Assembly: GCF_000023785.1 (NCBI RefSeq)
Contig: NC_012982.1
Coordinates: forward strand, 1-64,000
Direction of reading: 5' to 3'
Length of the DNA: 64,000 nucleotides
Source: Hirschia baltica ATCC 49814
Lineage (GTDB): Bacteria > Pseudomonadota > Alphaproteobacteria > Caulobacterales > Hyphomonadaceae
Below are positions 1 through 10,482 of the stretch, piece after piece. The position numbers and the translations under genes were made by a program. Under the pieces are notes generated by a model. The model saw nothing but the letters and a program-made list of their open reading frames with translations, was not told where the DNA came from and did no database searches. How positions within the stretch are numbered: position 1 is the stretch's first letter; every line of letters begins with the position of its first letter.

Positions 1-32
1 AAATGCTTGTGCTTGGTATTTGGATGGTCAGC

Positions 33-1895
33 ATGAATTTAGATTTTGATGTCATAATTGTTGGTGGTGGACACGCTGGTGTAGAAGCGGCGTCAGCTGC
101 TGCGCGCGCTGGAGCGAACACTGCGCTTATCACACACAAGGCAAGCACTATTGGTGAGATGTCATGTAATCCGGCTATTGGCGGCTTGGGCAAAGGACAC
201 CTCGTTCGTGAGATTGACGCCCTTGATGGTATTATGGGACGCGCCGCTGATGTGTCTGGTATTCAGTTTCGATTGCTCAATCGATCTAAAGGCCCAGCTG
301 TACAAGGCCCGCGTACACAAGCGGATAGAAAGCTTTATCGAAATGCTGTGCAGGCTGCCGTAAAGGCGCAGAAAAATTTGACCGTCATTGAAGACGGCAT
401 TGATGATCTCACATTTGAAAACGATGTTTTGTCAGGTGTCGTTGGCGAAAGCGGAACGATATATAAAAGCAAAGCTGTTGTGCTAACGACAGGGACTTTC
501 CTTGATGGAATAATACATCGCGGCGAAGAGCGTATCCCTGCTGGCCGTATTGGCGACCAACCTGCAAAAGAACTTTCCAAGCGGCTTTATAGTTTGGATT
601 TGGACATGGGCCGCCTTAAAACAGGAACGCCCGCAAGACTGGATAAAAATAGCATTGATTGGTCGCAATTAGAAATGCAGCCGGCCGATGATGATCCAGT
701 GCCATTCTCGTTCCTGACGGATAAAATAACTGTGCCTCAAATTGAGTGTGGAATGACCTACACCAATGAAGAGACGCACAAAGTGATCAATGACAATATC
801 TCTAAGTCAGCTGTCTATTCTGGAGCCATAGCTGGTAAAGGACCGCGCTATTGTCCATCTATTGAAGATAAGGTCACGCGCTTTGCAGATAGAAACCAGC
901 ATCAAATTTTCTTAGAGCCCGAAGGCTTAGATGATGATCTTGTCTATCCGAATGGTATTTCGACATCATTGCCAGCTGATGTGCAGGATAAATTCCTTCG
1001 CACGATGAAGGGTTTGGAGAATGTCAAAGTCGTTCAATATGGTTATGCTATTGAATATGATTACGTGGACCCTAGAGAGCTTAAAGCTGATTTACAGCTG
1101 AAGAAAGTTCCCGGTCTTTATCTGGCTGGTCAGATAAACGGGACAACTGGGTATGAAGAAGCTGGGGCTCAAGGCCTTATGGCAGGTGTAAATGCAGCAC
1201 GTTCGACACAGGGTTTAGAGCCAGTCGTTCTCGATCGCTCTCAAGCGTATATCGGCGTTATGATAGATGACCTTGTGACACGCGGCGTGTCTGAACCCTA
1301 TCGCATGTTTACGTCGCGCGCTGAATATAGATTGTCACTGCGTGCGGATAATGCGGACCAGCGGCTTACACCTTTCGCTGATGAATGGAATATCATTAGC
1401 GAGGACCGTAGATCAGCATTCAACAATAAACTGAACGCGCTTCAGCACGGTAGAGAGTTGCTTCAAAGATTGGCTATGACGCCCAATGAAGCGACTGATA
1501 TTGGCGTCAAGATTACCCAAGATGGCCGTCGTCGTAGTGCGTATGAAATGCTAGCTTTCCCACACGTTGAGTATGAGACACTTGCTAAGAAATGGCCTGA
1601 ACTGTTAGACCTTTCAAAACAGGTTCAGGAACAGCTTTCAATCGAAGCGATCTACGCCACTTATCTTGATCGGCAAAAAGCTGATATTGAATCTTTCCAG
1701 AAAGATGAGCGTTTAAAATTATCTGAGACGCTGGATTATAAACTTGTGGGAGGATTGTCCCATGAGGTGCGGTCCAAACTGGAATTGATAAAACCCATCA
1801 CATTGGGGCAAGCGAGCCGGATTGAAGGTGTTACGCCGGGTGCAATTACAGCATTATTGGCGTATGTGAAGAAGTCTCAGAAAGCAGCTAGCTAA
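33..1895 (+). CDS. mnmG: tRNA uridine-5-carboxymethylaminomethyl modification enzyme MnmG
   Basis: FAD-dependent subunit that, with MnmE, installs the cmnm5 group on wobble uridine 34 of several tRNAs in the cytoplasm. A Rossmann dinucleotide-binding motif GGGHAG sits at residues 11-16, and the family's [17 protein letters not shown] segment lies near residue 370. At 620 residues it matches the usual MnmG length. An upstream in-frame ATG at position 3 would add ten residues, but the homologous N-terminus ([13 protein letters not shown]) begins at 33. The stop overlaps the rsmG start in TAATG, so the two are translationally coupled. It is the first gene of the mnmG-rsmG-parA-parB block; any mnmE partner would lie outside the window. 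Confidence 0.97.
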   Translation: MNLDFDVIIVGGGHAGVEAASAAARAGANTALITHKASTIGEMSCNPAIGGLGKGHLVREIDALDGIMGRAADVSGIQFRLLNRSKGPAVQGPRTQADRKLYRNAVQAAVKAQKNLTVIEDGIDDLTFENDVLSGVVGESGTIYKSKAVVLTTGTFLDGIIHRGEERIPAGRIGDQPAKELSKRLYSLDLDMGRLKTGTPARLDKNSIDWSQLEMQPADDDPVPFSFLTDKITVPQIECGMTYTNEETHKVINDNISKSAVYSGAIAGKGPRYCPSIEDKVTRFADRNQHQIFLEPEGLDDDLVYPNGISTSLPADVQDKFLRTMKGLENVKVVQYGYAIEYDYVDPRELKADLQLKKVPGLYLAGQINGTTGYEEAGAQGLMAGVNAARSTQGLEPVVLDRSQAYIGVMIDDLVTRGVSEPYRMFTSRAEYRLSLRADNADQRLTPFADEWNIISEDRRSAFNNKLNALQHGRELLQRLAMTPNEATDIGVKITQDGRRRSAYEMLAFPHVEYETLAKKWPELLDLSKQVQEQLSIEAIYATYLDRQKADIESFQKDERLKLSETLDYKLVGGLSHEVRSKLELIKPITLGQASRIEGVTPGAITALLAYVKKSQKAAS

Positions 1896-2545
1896 TGAAT
1901 AATCCGTTGGTGGATGAAGACGGATTCCGTTCTAAGGATCTTTCTGACTATTTAGATGTTTCACGTGAAACATTTGATAAGATAAATATCGTTGTCGAAG
2001 TTTTGGATAAGTGGCGAAAGACTCACAATCTTATTGGTCCATTAGAACGCAATCGTCTTTGGCGGCGTCATATTCTCGATTCATTACAGGTCTACCAATA
2101 CCGCTCTGATAATGCATCAAAGTGGATTGATCTAGGATCTGGTGCGGGTTTTCCGGCACTTATTATGGCGTGTGCATCTGGTAATGCCGAAGAAAAATAT
2201 ACGCTTGTAGAATCTAATGGGAAGAAATGCGCATTTCTGAGGGCGGCTGCTAGAGCGGCGAATTTGAATATTTCTGTAGAAAACTCACGAATTGAGAGTG
2301 TTTCACGTGAAACTTACGATCATGTCACGTCAAGAGCGCTTGCATCATTGCCCCAACTCTACGATTATAGCGAAAGATTCCTCGCTAATAAGGCGAGCTG
2401 TATATTCCTAAAAGGGAAAGAAGTGTTGCAAGAAATCGAAATTGCTCAGTCTGACTGGGAGTTTGATTACGAGCTGCATGAGAGTTTCAGTCATACCGAA
2501 GGTCGTATTCTGGTTGTTAAGGGACTTAACCGTCGAAATAAATGA
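1895..2545 (+). CDS. rsmG: 16S rRNA (guanine-N7) methyltransferase RsmG (GidB)
   Basis: SAM-dependent methyltransferase that methylates N7 of G527 (E. coli numbering) in 16S rRNA. The SAM-binding loop WIDLGSGAGFP lies at residues 77-87, and the length of 216 residues is normal. The start codon overlaps the mnmG stop and the last four bases (ATGA) overlap the parA start, so the gene is coupled on both sides. Two parS-type palindromes are embedded in the reading frame. Both encode the same peptide, Val-Ser-Arg-Glu-Thr, at about residues 22-26 and 136-140, so part of this gene's codon choice is probably constrained by chromosome segregation rather than by enzyme function. Confidence 0.96.
   Translation: MNNPLVDEDGFRSKDLSDYLDVSRETFDKINIVVEVLDKWRKTHNLIGPLERNRLWRRHILDSLQVYQYRSDNASKWIDLGSGAGFPALIMACASGNAEEKYTLVESNGKKCAFLRAAARAANLNISVENSRIESVSRETYDHVTSRALASLPQLYDYSERFLANKASCIFLKGKEVLQEIEIAQSDWEFDYELHESFSHTEGRILVVKGLNRRNK
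1957..1972. promoter_or_regulatory. parS site (ParB-binding centromere), perfect palindrome
   Basis: The 16 bases TGTTTCACGTGAAACA form a perfect palindrome identical to the well-known chromosomal parS consensus recognised by ParB/Spo0J. It lies inside rsmG, about 585 bases upstream of parA and 1.4 kb upstream of parB. ParB should load here as a CTP-dependent clamp to nucleate the segregation complex. Confidence 0.93.
2299..2314. promoter_or_regulatory. second parS site (15 of 16 consensus bases)
   Basis: TGTTTCACGTGAAACT matches the parS consensus at all but the last base. It lies 342 bases downstream of the first site and also within rsmG. The inner 14-base palindrome is intact, so ParB binding is expected. 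Confidence 0.88.
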
Positions 2546-3342
2546 GCACACGGATTATCGCAGTAGCGAACCAAAAAGGAGGCGTTGGGAAAACCACGAC
2601 TTCTATCAATCTAGGAACTGCCCTCGCAGCAGCGGGCCGCAAAGTACTTCTAATAGATTTTGACCCTCAAGGTAATGCTTCCACAGGCTTGGGCATACCA
2701 CCGTCAGAACGTGATCTTACCAGCTATGATGTTGTCATAGACGGCGCAGAGATACGTGCAGCTTGCAAAGAGACGGTTATACCAAGGCTTCACATCATTC
2801 CTGGAGATGAAAACCTCTCTGGTGTTGAGACGAAACTGTCTGATGATCCACGCCGGTCTTATCGTTTTAAAGACGCTATGGATGCATATAGAGATGCAGC
2901 GGCAAATGGCGAATGCGATGAATATGATTTCGTTTTAATTGATTGCCCGCCATCTCTTAGCTCTCTAACGATAAACGCCATGACTGGCTGTGATGCGGTT
3001 CTTGTGCCATTGCAGTGTGAGTTTTTTGCGATGGAAGGTTTGAGTCAATTGCTACGCACTGTTGAAGTTGTACGCGGTGCATTGAATGCCGAGCTTGAAA
3101 TTCAGGGTATTGTGTTGACGATGTATGACAAGCGTCAAGCGCAATCGGCGCAGGTCGAAGCAGACGTCAGATCGTTCTTTGGTTCTAAAGTGTATGAGAC
3201 AGTCATTCCAAGGAATGTGAGATTGTCTGAAGCGCCTGGTTTTGGAAAACCTGCTTTGCTTTACGATCACAAATGTTCCGGTAGTGAGGCATATATCAAG
3301 CTGGCCAGTGAAGTGATTCAAAGAGAACGGGAGCGTGCATAA
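2542..3342 (+). CDS. parA: Chromosome-partitioning ATPase ParA (Soj)
   Basis: ATPase that forms nucleoid-bound dimers and pulls the ParB-parS complex to segregate the replication origin. The deviant Walker A motif KGGVGKTTT occupies residues 12-20, and DFDPQGNASTGLG and a Walker B-type VLIDCPPSL follow. At 266 residues it has the chromosomal ParA size without an N-terminal DNA-binding extension. The start overlaps the rsmG stop (ATGA) and parB follows after one base. The location beside parS sites identifies it as the chromosomal parA rather than a plasmid copy. Confidence 0.97.
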   Translation: MSTRIIAVANQKGGVGKTTTSINLGTALAAAGRKVLLIDFDPQGNASTGLGIPPSERDLTSYDVVIDGAEIRAACKETVIPRLHIIPGDENLSGVETKLSDDPRRSYRFKDAMDAYRDAAANGECDEYDFVLIDCPPSLSSLTINAMTGCDAVLVPLQCEFFAMEGLSQLLRTVEVVRGALNAELEIQGIVLTMYDKRQAQSAQVEADVRSFFGSKVYETVIPRNVRLSEAPGFGKPALLYDHKCSGSEAYIKLASEVIQRERERA

Positions 3343-3343
3343 T

Positions 3344-4312
3344 ATGGCTAAAGACATAAACAAAGAAGATGCAGCGCCTAAAGCGAAACCATCACGGCTA
3401 GGTCGTGGATTGATGGATTTGATTGGTGAGCAAGCTCTACAACCAGATTCAGCGGCAAAGAAAACAGTGCCAGCAAGTGGTTCTGGTTTGGCAAAATTAA
3501 ACGCTCTTGAAATTCCGATTAAATCAATTACTGGAAACCCAAACCAACCGCGTCAGACTTTCAAAGAAGAAGACCTTGCTGAGTTAGAAGCGTCCATTCG
3601 TATTAAGGGCGTTATTCAACCCATTCTCGTGCGACCTGATCCTAATAAGGGCGATGGTAAGTATCAGATTGTTGCTGGAGAGCGCCGCTGGCGTGCAGCG
3701 ACGCGTGCTGGGCTGCGCACTGTACCGGCTGTTATCAAAGAGCTGGATGAGTTAGAGGTTCTTGAAATTGGTGTCATCGAGAATGTGCAACGCGCAGACT
3801 TGAACCCATTAGAGGAAGCGGAAGCTTATCAATCTTTGATCAAACGGTTTGGTCGAACGCAGGATATGCTGGCGGATCATGTTGGAAAAAGTCGTCCTCA
3901 TATCGCAAATACGCTCCGGCTATTAAATCTTCCTGATGAAGCGCGTGATCTTTTGAGAGAAGGTCATCTAAGTGCTGGACATGCACGGGCGGCATTGGGT
4001 GCTCCAGATCCTATGCTTGTGGTAGAGCGTGTGATGAAAAATGGTCTGTCTGTGCGTGATACCGAAAAATTAGCGCATAAGTTCAGAATGCTTGCTGAAA
4101 ATGGTATGAAAGAGAAATCTGCTACCAAACCCGCAGGCCATAAAGACGTTGATACAGAAGCGTTGGAATCTGATCTAGCGCACGCGCTTGGCTTGAATGT
4201 TGAAATTAAACATAAGGGCAATAAGGGCGGTGAGATCAAAATTCAGTACACGCAATTAGAGCAGTTGGATGATGTGTGTCGGCGTCTTACCTCTGCGCGG
4301 ACGACACGCTGA
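3344..4312 (+). CDS. parB: Chromosome-partitioning protein ParB (Spo0J family)
   Basis: Centromere-binding CTPase that recognises parS and spreads along DNA; partner of ParA. It shows the ParB N-terminal box with the GERRWRA CTP-binding segment near residue 110, followed by a helix-turn-helix region (QDMLADHVGKSRPHIANTLRLL) near residues 165-190 and a C-terminal dimerisation region. The ATG at 3344 (MAKDINKED) is preferred; a GTG nine bases earlier is in frame but overlaps the parA stop. About 322 residues. The stop is one base from the stop of the convergent holA, leaving no room for an intergenic terminator. Confidence 0.96.
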   Translation: MAKDINKEDAAPKAKPSRLGRGLMDLIGEQALQPDSAAKKTVPASGSGLAKLNALEIPIKSITGNPNQPRQTFKEEDLAELEASIRIKGVIQPILVRPDPNKGDGKYQIVAGERRWRAATRAGLRTVPAVIKELDELEVLEIGVIENVQRADLNPLEEAEAYQSLIKRFGRTQDMLADHVGKSRPHIANTLRLLNLPDEARDLLREGHLSAGHARAALGAPDPMLVVERVMKNGLSVRDTEKLAHKFRMLAENGMKEKSATKPAGHKDVDTEALESDLAHALGLNVEIKHKGNKGGEIKIQYTQLEQLDDVCRRLTSARTTR

Positions 4313-4313
4313 T

Positions 4314-5318
4314 CTACACCTGACGACGGCTGAAGCGATCTATGACGATCTTTAAAATGGCTTCGGCAGGTATGCCACCTTGTTTGCAGGTTTTCTCAGC
4401 TGCATACAGGGTGGACAATGCGCGGTTTAATCTGGCGGCATCCCAATCTTTTAGCATCTTATTGAAAGCAGGTCGGTCGCGATCAAATACTGGTGGCCTT
4501 AGAAAACGTGCTCCAGACTGAGCATCGATAACTCTCAATAGTCTGTAGTGCAGTGTCCTTAGCGCTGAGATAGCTGAGCCGCCTGCATCCAAAAAACGGT
4601 CGAGTGACTTATTGGCTTCATCAATATCGCCCGCTAAAGCTGCGTCAGCTGCGTTGTCAGCGCCGCGCGGTTGTTCTGTAGAGCAGATAGCTTTGATGTC
4701 ATCTGGTTGGATTGAGCGACCAAGGTCAAAGGCGTAAAGGCTAAGCTTTTCTATCTCTGCATTTGCGAGGCGCCTGTCACCGGGTAGCTCGGCTGCAAAT
4801 TGTTCCAGAGCAAGCTCGTCAATCTGGATATTTTGATCGCTTAGCTTGATACGGATGTATTCACTAGTCTCGACGTCTGAGTCAGCAAAAAATTGTAAGC
4901 ATGCTGTATCGGGAGACGTAGAGAAGCTAGTGCGAAGTTTAGAACTTTTTTTAAGTTCTCCTGCTTCCAGAATGAGAAAATTCTCTGGGTATAATTTACC
5001 CGTAGCGATTTGGTCCACGATCGCAATCAATTGTTTGGCGATCGATTCATTGCTTAATCGCACGCGAAGGATCTGTTTGATACCTAGCAAAGAAACTGCG
5101 CTAAGATGCTCAGTCAGCAAGCCAGGGTCTTTCTTCAATTCGTCTTCATGTAAACGAACAATGTCGAGTTCGGAGTTTTCAACCTTACGCCATTTCTGAA
5201 CTAGCGTTTGTGCAGCGTCTGACACGACGCCAAGATCTTCGCCAAATGCAAGCACTACATTTATGCCTGCTTTAGGCCTTTGAACAAAATTTAGAGCTTT
5301 GTCGCCTGATAAGTTCAA
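4314..5318 (-). CDS. holA: DNA polymerase III, delta subunit (clamp loader)
   Basis: Delta subunit of the clamp-loader complex that opens the beta sliding clamp. The 334-residue length, the LTEHLSAVSLLGIKQILRVR region and the C-terminal helical domain (EANKSLDRFLDAGGSAISALRTLHYRLLRV) are characteristic of HolA in alphaproteobacteria. Its ATG overlaps the lptE stop by four bases (ATGA), so it is the last gene of a leuS-lptE-holA operon. It converges on parB with a single base between the two stops. Confidence 0.9.
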   Translation of the reverse strand: MNLSGDKALNFVQRPKAGINVVLAFGEDLGVVSDAAQTLVQKWRKVENSELDIVRLHEDELKKDPGLLTEHLSAVSLLGIKQILRVRLSNESIAKQLIAIVDQIATGKLYPENFLILEAGELKKSSKLRTSFSTSPDTACLQFFADSDVETSEYIRIKLSDQNIQIDELALEQFAAELPGDRRLANAEIEKLSLYAFDLGRSIQPDDIKAICSTEQPRGADNAADAALAGDIDEANKSLDRFLDAGGSAISALRTLHYRLLRVIDAQSGARFLRPPVFDRDRPAFNKMLKDWDAARLNRALSTLYAAEKTCKQGGIPAEAILKIVIDRFSRRQV

Positions 5319-5917
5319 GGAATACGGTCCAGTTTATCTTGGTTGTCCTCAAGAGATTTAGCTGCATCATCTTCTTCTGCAGTTTCAGTAAGGGTGGACT
5401 CTGCTTCCTTCATTTGAATATCTTGTCTTGATGAGGTTGCATCTAGAGAAAGTTGTTCTTGTAAGCGCCGCGACAGCAGATAAGCGACACGTTCTCGTGC
5501 ATCCGTTTGTAGTGCGATATCTCCATATTCAGAATTAGCGACGTCGTAATCAGTTTGGACGCTCACAGATCCGGATAACAAAACCCTACCTTCAATATCT
5601 CGTAGAGTGTAATTTGCCGTACCAATTATAGTGGTGCGAGAGACCCCAACATTGGCTTTAAGATTTAAGCGTTGCAAACCTTCTACTGCGGTAACAGTTA
5701 AAAATGCACCATCTTCTATTCCTGGAAGTCCGCTACTAAGTGTGCGTGTTAATTCCTGCCGCAACCTATGCCCGATACGCCCATCAATTTGCATGACTTT
5801 GATAGGCCCATTCATAGCATCCACGTTTCCATAAACAGGCTGAAAACCGCAACTGCTTAGCCCAAGGCTAGCAGTTGTGATTATTAACATAGAAGCAATG
5901 AAGTGTTTCTGGGTCAT
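5315..5917 (-). CDS. lptE: LPS-assembly lipoprotein LptE
   Basis: Outer-membrane lipoprotein expected to plug and stabilise the LptD translocon that delivers lipopolysaccharide to the cell surface. The N-terminus is a lipoprotein signal peptide ending in the lipobox LSSC, with Cys at residue 23, followed by GFQPVYG, a hallmark of alphaproteobacterial LptE. The remaining 170 residues contain the [10 protein letters not shown] and [15 protein letters not shown] stretches typical of the family. The start overlaps the leuS stop by ATGA and the stop overlaps the holA start by ATGA. The C-terminal 40 residues are acidic and low-complexity. Confidence 0.88.
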   Translation of the reverse strand: MTQKHFIASMLIITTASLGLSSCGFQPVYGNVDAMNGPIKVMQIDGRIGHRLRQELTRTLSSGLPGIEDGAFLTVTAVEGLQRLNLKANVGVSRTTIIGTANYTLRDIEGRVLLSGSVSVQTDYDVANSEYGDIALQTDARERVAYLLSRRLQEQLSLDATSSRQDIQMKEAESTLTETAEEDDAAKSLEDNQDKLDRIP

Positions 5918-8496
5918 GAGATCACTATATTCACAATTCTGCCTGGAACGACAATAATTTTCTTCACGGTTTTATCCGCAAGAAATGCCGCTACTTTGGG
6001 ATCACTGAGCGCTATTTCTTCGACAGCATCTTTTGTCGCTGATTTATCGACTTCTATCTCACCGCGTTTTTTTCCATTAACTTGAACCGGCATAGTCAAT
6101 GTATCGGAAGTCATTAGCTTTTCATCAGCTATAGGCCAAGGTGCACTAGAGACTAAGCCTTCACCACCAAGAGCAGCCCAGCTTTCTTCAGCGACGTGGG
6201 GTGCAAAAGGTGAGACGAGCTGCGCAAGTGTTTTCAACGCAAATCGACGGGCAGTGGCTATACCGGGGCCTTTCGCATTCTCGGCTTTTTTCAAAGTATT
6301 TGAGAATTCATGGATTTGAGCGACGGATGTGTTGAAACGAAAATCTTTGATGCCGCGTGTAACGCCATCGATTGTTTTGTGGGTAGCACGAAGGAGTTCC
6401 GATGCTGCTCCGTCGCCAATTTCACCATCATCTTCAGCGGGGCCAGCCTCGGCCAAGGACCACAATTTCTGAATGAATTTCCAAGCACCTTCAGCGCCTG
6501 ATTGCGTCCACTCTACATCGCGTTCCGGAGGAGAATCTGACAATACGAACCAGCGCGCGACGTCTGCACCATAATCTCCAATTATTATAGACGGGTCGAC
6601 AACGTTCTTTTTTGATTTGGACATTTTTTCAATTTGTCCAACGCTAACAGGCTTTCCTGTTTCTAATTCAACAAGATTGCCGTCACGCTCTTCTATGTCT
6701 TCAGGAGATAACCATTTGCCCTCGGAAGATTTGTAAGTCTCATGAGTTACCATGCCTTGCGTGAATAATCCTGCAAATGGCTCACCGGCTGGAAGGTCTA
6801 TGATTCCGCAATCATGCATGGCTCTTGTAAAAAAGCGAGAATATAGAAGATGAAGGATAGCATGTTCTACACCCCCAATATATTGGTCCACAGGTAACCA
6901 ATAGCTTGCAGCTTCTTTATTGACGGGTTCAATCGAATCTGAATCACAAAAGCGCGCGAAATACCAAGATGAATCCATGAAGGTATCTAAAGTATCGGTT
7001 TCACGCGTTGCTGGTTTTGCGCATTTTGGACAAGTTGTATGCTTCCAAGTCGGGTGACGATCGAGCGGATTTCCAGGCGCTGAAAAATCAGGATCATCAG
7101 GAAGTTTAATCGGAAGCTGGTCTTCTGGGACTGGCACGACACCGCAATCATCACAACGGATTGCAGGGATAGGACAACCCCAATAGCGTTGACGAGAAAT
7201 ACCCCAGTCACGCAAACGGTATGTCGTGGAGGAAGACCCCAAGCCTAATTCTTCAAGCTTTGCTATTGCAGCTTTAATCCCTTCAGATGTCGATAGGCCA
7301 TCAAGGAATTTAGAGTTAAACAGAGTGCCTGTTCCAGTATAGGCTTCATTCTCTATCGTATAGGTTTCTGGATCAGCATTCGCTGGGAGTACGACTGGTA
7401 TGACTGGCAAGTCATACTTGCGGGCAAAATCTAAATCGCGCTGATCACCAGCAGGAGACCCAAAAACAGCACCAGATCCATATGTTGATAAAACAAAGTT
7501 GGCAGACCAGACAGGTATTTCCCATTCAGGATTGAAAGGGTGTTTAACTTTTAAGCCAAGATCAATTCCGAGTTTTGGTGCTTTTTCTATGGCTTCTTCT
7601 GTTGTTCCACCTTTCGCTGCTTCAGTGATAAAAGCAGCAATTTTTGGGTTGGTTTTCGCTAATTCTTTTGTAATGGCGTGATCAGGAGCCAAAGCAACAA
7701 AACTCGCACCAAAAAGCGTGTCAGGGCGCGTTGTGAAGACGTCTATGCCTTTTTCATGCCCCTTGGGTGCTTCACCAGCAAATGGCCATGTAAAGGTCGC
7801 TCCGAGACTTTTACCAATCCAATTGGCTTGCATGGTACGGACTTTTTCAGGCCAGCGGTCTAAGCTGTCTAATCCCTTTAACAGGTCTTCAGCATAATGG
7901 GTTATTTTAAGAGTCCATTGCTCAAGCTCGCGTTGTTCGACAATGGCACCTGAACGCCAGCCCTTGCCATCAATGACCTGTTCATTAGCAAGAACAGTAT
8001 TGTCGACTGGGTCCCAATTCACCTTCGATTTTTTACGGAAAACCAAATTGTTTTCCCAAAATTTCAGGAAGATTTTTTGTTGCTGGCCATAATAGTCTGC
8101 ATCACAAGTGGCGAATTCGCGTTTCCAATCGAGAGACAGTCCCAAAGGAGAAAATTGTTCCTTCATGGCGTCTATGTTTTCATGCGTCCAAACGCCGGGT
8201 TGAGCACCTTTTTCCATTGCTGCATTTTCAGCCGGCATTCCAAATGCATCCCAACCCATTGGATGAAGCACATTATAGCCATTTGAAATATGAAAACGGG
8301 CAACAACATCGCCCATCGCATAATTGCGAACGTGACCCATGTGGAGGCGACCTGATGGGTATGGAAACATTTCAAGGACGTATGCTTTTGGCATATCGCC
8401 AGCTTCTGCAGGAGTTTTCGCTTCAAAAATTTGAGCGTCTGCCCACGCTTTTTGCCATTTGGGCTCTACTTCGCGTGCATTATATCGCGAGACCAT
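5914..8496 (-). CDS. leuS: Leucyl-tRNA synthetase
   Basis: Class I aminoacyl-tRNA synthetase that charges tRNA-Leu. The HIGH-type motif lies in [13 protein letters not shown] near residue 45 and the KMSKS motif (KMSKSKKN) in the second half. Between them are the editing domain ([13 protein letters not shown]) and the zinc-type insert with paired cysteines (CDDC, CPKC). I start at 8496 ([15 protein letters not shown]), which has GGAAGG about seven bases upstream; an upstream in-frame ATG at 8517 would add seven non-conserved residues. About 860 residues, the normal size. It is the first gene of the leuS-lptE-holA operon. Confidence 0.97.
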   Translation of the reverse strand: MVSRYNAREVEPKWQKAWADAQIFEAKTPAEAGDMPKAYVLEMFPYPSGRLHMGHVRNYAMGDVVARFHISNGYNVLHPMGWDAFGMPAENAAMEKGAQPGVWTHENIDAMKEQFSPLGLSLDWKREFATCDADYYGQQQKIFLKFWENNLVFRKKSKVNWDPVDNTVLANEQVIDGKGWRSGAIVEQRELEQWTLKITHYAEDLLKGLDSLDRWPEKVRTMQANWIGKSLGATFTWPFAGEAPKGHEKGIDVFTTRPDTLFGASFVALAPDHAITKELAKTNPKIAAFITEAAKGGTTEEAIEKAPKLGIDLGLKVKHPFNPEWEIPVWSANFVLSTYGSGAVFGSPAGDQRDLDFARKYDLPVIPVVLPANADPETYTIENEAYTGTGTLFNSKFLDGLSTSEGIKAAIAKLEELGLGSSSTTYRLRDWGISRQRYWGCPIPAIRCDDCGVVPVPEDQLPIKLPDDPDFSAPGNPLDRHPTWKHTTCPKCAKPATRETDTLDTFMDSSWYFARFCDSDSIEPVNKEAASYWLPVDQYIGGVEHAILHLLYSRFFTRAMHDCGIIDLPAGEPFAGLFTQGMVTHETYKSSEGKWLSPEDIEERDGNLVELETGKPVSVGQIEKMSKSKKNVVDPSIIIGDYGADVARWFVLSDSPPERDVEWTQSGAEGAWKFIQKLWSLAEAGPAEDDGEIGDGAASELLRATHKTIDGVTRGIKDFRFNTSVAQIHEFSNTLKKAENAKGPGIATARRFALKTLAQLVSPFAPHVAEESWAALGGEGLVSSAPWPIADEKLMTSDTLTMPVQVNGKKRGEIEVDKSATKDAVEEIALSDPKVAAFLADKTVKKIIVVPGRIVNIVIS

Positions 8497-8557
8497 AAAT
8501 CGCCTTCCATCCATCAAGTAGGTTCTTGATGCCTATTTTAAGTATATTATTTCAAAC

Positions 8558-8583
8558 ACGCCGAAATCTTAGATCACGGCGTG
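8558..8583 (-). terminator. Inverted repeat downstream of the DUF3576 gene, possible terminator
   Basis: CACGCCG and CGGCGTG form a seven-base-pair stem with an A/T-rich loop in the gap between the DUF3576 lipoprotein and leuS. On the minus strand it is followed by TTTGAAATAAT, a poor U-tract, so it may terminate weakly or only stabilise the 3' end. Confidence 0.4.
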
Positions 8584-8654
8584 AGTTTCATAAGGTGTAT
8601 CTGGTATGTCAATTTGAATTGATGACCAAGAAATTTTGAAGTTGTTAGAATGAA

Positions 8655-9107
8655 CTATTCTATCGAAGACAAACGAAGCTCACGCGCACGGCTCAAAATT
8701 GCGTTTTCGAGCGCTGCACCAGTTCCTTCATCGACATTTGCTGTTTGCCAATTGCCGTTAACGAGCACTTCTTTTTGCACAGCGACTTTCACACCGTCTG
8801 CGCGCAATCTTGTATCAAGAATGTAAACAGTGGTTTTAAAACGCTCATCAGGTAATTCTGGGTTTGCGTACCAATCTGAATTGATAACACCGCCATATGG
8901 GTCTGCTGATTTTAGAGGCATAAAACTAATTGTATCGAGGGATGCACGCCAGAGGTAAGCATTTACGCCAATACCAGCTTGCTGTTTACCGTCTGCGCTT
9001 ACTTTTCTGACAGTTGCCTGGTCAGAAGAACCGCCAAACGACGAACAGCCAGTTGCTGCAAGCGATGCTGCCAAAATTGCGAATCCGGTGATCTTTACAG
9101 AGGCCAT
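8655..9107 (-). CDS. DUF3576 domain lipoprotein
   Basis: An exported lipoprotein of unknown function. The signal peptide ends in the lipobox TGCSS, with Cys at residue 21. The mature part contains GVNAYLWRASLDTISFMPLKSADPYGGVI, the signature I associate with DUF3576, a family commonly found just upstream of leuS in Alphaproteobacteria. It probably resides in the periplasm or on the outer membrane. It is transcribed toward leuS with a 158-base gap that contains an inverted repeat, so it may be only partly co-transcribed. The 150-residue length is family-typical. No catalytic motif is visible. Confidence 0.85.
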   Translation of the reverse strand: MASVKITGFAILAASLAATGCSSFGGSSDQATVRKVSADGKQQAGIGVNAYLWRASLDTISFMPLKSADPYGGVINSDWYANPELPDERFKTTVYILDTRLRADGVKVAVQKEVLVNGNWQTANVDEGTGAALENAILSRARELRLSSIE

Positions 9108-9288
9108 ATGCCTTTACTCCATGTCAGAGGCGCGGGGTATTGCACCATTTCTAAACACCTCATTAACTGGCAGATGCCCTATGGCGCAAGTGTTGAGATG
9201 TATGGTCTTCGCGATAAGTTTCGGACATATAAGACTTCGTCAATTTGATTCATGATTAATATGCATTCAGAATAAGGACGTAGATGGA

Positions 9289-10479
9289 ATGAAATATCAA
9301 AACCTGATTTCTGGATTTTTTGTGGTGGCGACAGGCGCTGGCAGCGTTGGGCAATCCGCTCAAGCGCAGGATAATCCTATAGAATTCAATGCGGAAGCTG
9401 TATTTTTGGGTCGTCTCATTGACGAAAATAATTCTTCAGAAAGTCAGCCTTTTGCAACGCAATTTGGTGTCGGAATTGAAAAAAAACACTATTTCGACAA
9501 TGGTATGTCGCTTGGTTTTGTCGGCGAGATACGTGGTCAAATTGATAATGAAACGCGACAAGGTTTTGCGGGACATTTGCAGTTTGATTCCAATGAATTA
9601 GCTGAAAACAGTGATTTTACTGGAATACGTGCTCCATCAACAGGACTTTCAGTTTCTTCTAATGAGGTAGATTATGGCCCGTATGGGAGTCTTGAACAGG
9701 CTTTTTTATATCTAAAATCAGGTTGGGGAGAATTGAGTGTCGGACGAGATATTGGGGCGGCGGCTCGGTTGGATGCTAGACCACCGCGTGTGATGCAGTT
9801 TGGGAGTCCAAATAGTTCTCGATTAAATGCGACATCGTCTTCTATCGTTAGATCCAGAAATGATGTGACCGGACCCAGCACCAAAATAACATATATGTCG
9901 CCGCGATTGCTTGGCTTTCGTGCCGGTGCTTCCTACACTCCAAAAGCGAATGCTAAAGGTGTTGATTTTAGCTCTAGTGTTAATACGGCAGGCGTCAAAA
10001 ATGCCAATCTGGAAGATGTCTACGAAGCTGGATTATCGTTTTCCCATTTGTTTAGAGATCAGGATTTTCGAATCAGGCTTGGATTAACCGGCATAAATGC
10101 AACCTCATCGAGTGCTAATTCGAGGTTTGGCGATTATGCAGCTATTGGGGGGGGCGCAGAATTTGAAAAAGGTGATTGGAAACTGGGCGGTAGGTATATA
10201 GATGCTGATAATGCCATTGAAAGTGAGAATGCTAATTATCGTGCATGGGAAATCGGTTTAACGCGGGAAATCAATGACTGGGTCGTCGGTGCAGAATTTG
10301 GAAGTGCAAAAGACAAATTGCTGGACATCTCGGGTGAAAATTTCTCTTTGGGAGTTTCTAAGCCTCTCAACAAATTTGTAGATATTGGCGTATCTTACAT
10401 TTCGTCAAAGACTGAATTTTTTAACCAAGAAATTGAAGGGAATGGCGCCGTTTTCGAGCTTATTGTGCGTTATGAGTAA
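9289..10479 (+). CDS. Outer-membrane porin (alphaproteobacterial type)
   Basis: A probable trimeric diffusion porin. It has an N-terminal signal peptide with a cleavage site near SAQAQDN (about residue 27) and then alternating amphipathic segments rich in Gly, aromatic and charged residues. Typical porin stretches include YGSLEQAFLYLKSGWGELSVGRD, RSRNDVTGPSTKITYMSPRLLGF and the beta-strand-like C-terminus GAVFELIVRYE. It has 396 residues. It stands alone with its own upstream region of about 180 bases. Substrate specificity cannot be read from the sequence. Confidence 0.8.
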   Translation: MKYQNLISGFFVVATGAGSVGQSAQAQDNPIEFNAEAVFLGRLIDENNSSESQPFATQFGVGIEKKHYFDNGMSLGFVGEIRGQIDNETRQGFAGHLQFDSNELAENSDFTGIRAPSTGLSVSSNEVDYGPYGSLEQAFLYLKSGWGELSVGRDIGAAARLDARPPRVMQFGSPNSSRLNATSSSIVRSRNDVTGPSTKITYMSPRLLGFRAGASYTPKANAKGVDFSSSVNTAGVKNANLEDVYEAGLSFSHLFRDQDFRIRLGLTGINATSSSANSRFGDYAAIGGGAEFEKGDWKLGGRYIDADNAIESENANYRAWEIGLTREINDWVVGAEFGSAKDKLLDISGENFSLGVSKPLNKFVDIGVSYISSKTEFFNQEIEGNGAVFELIVRYE

Positions 10480-10482
10480 CAC

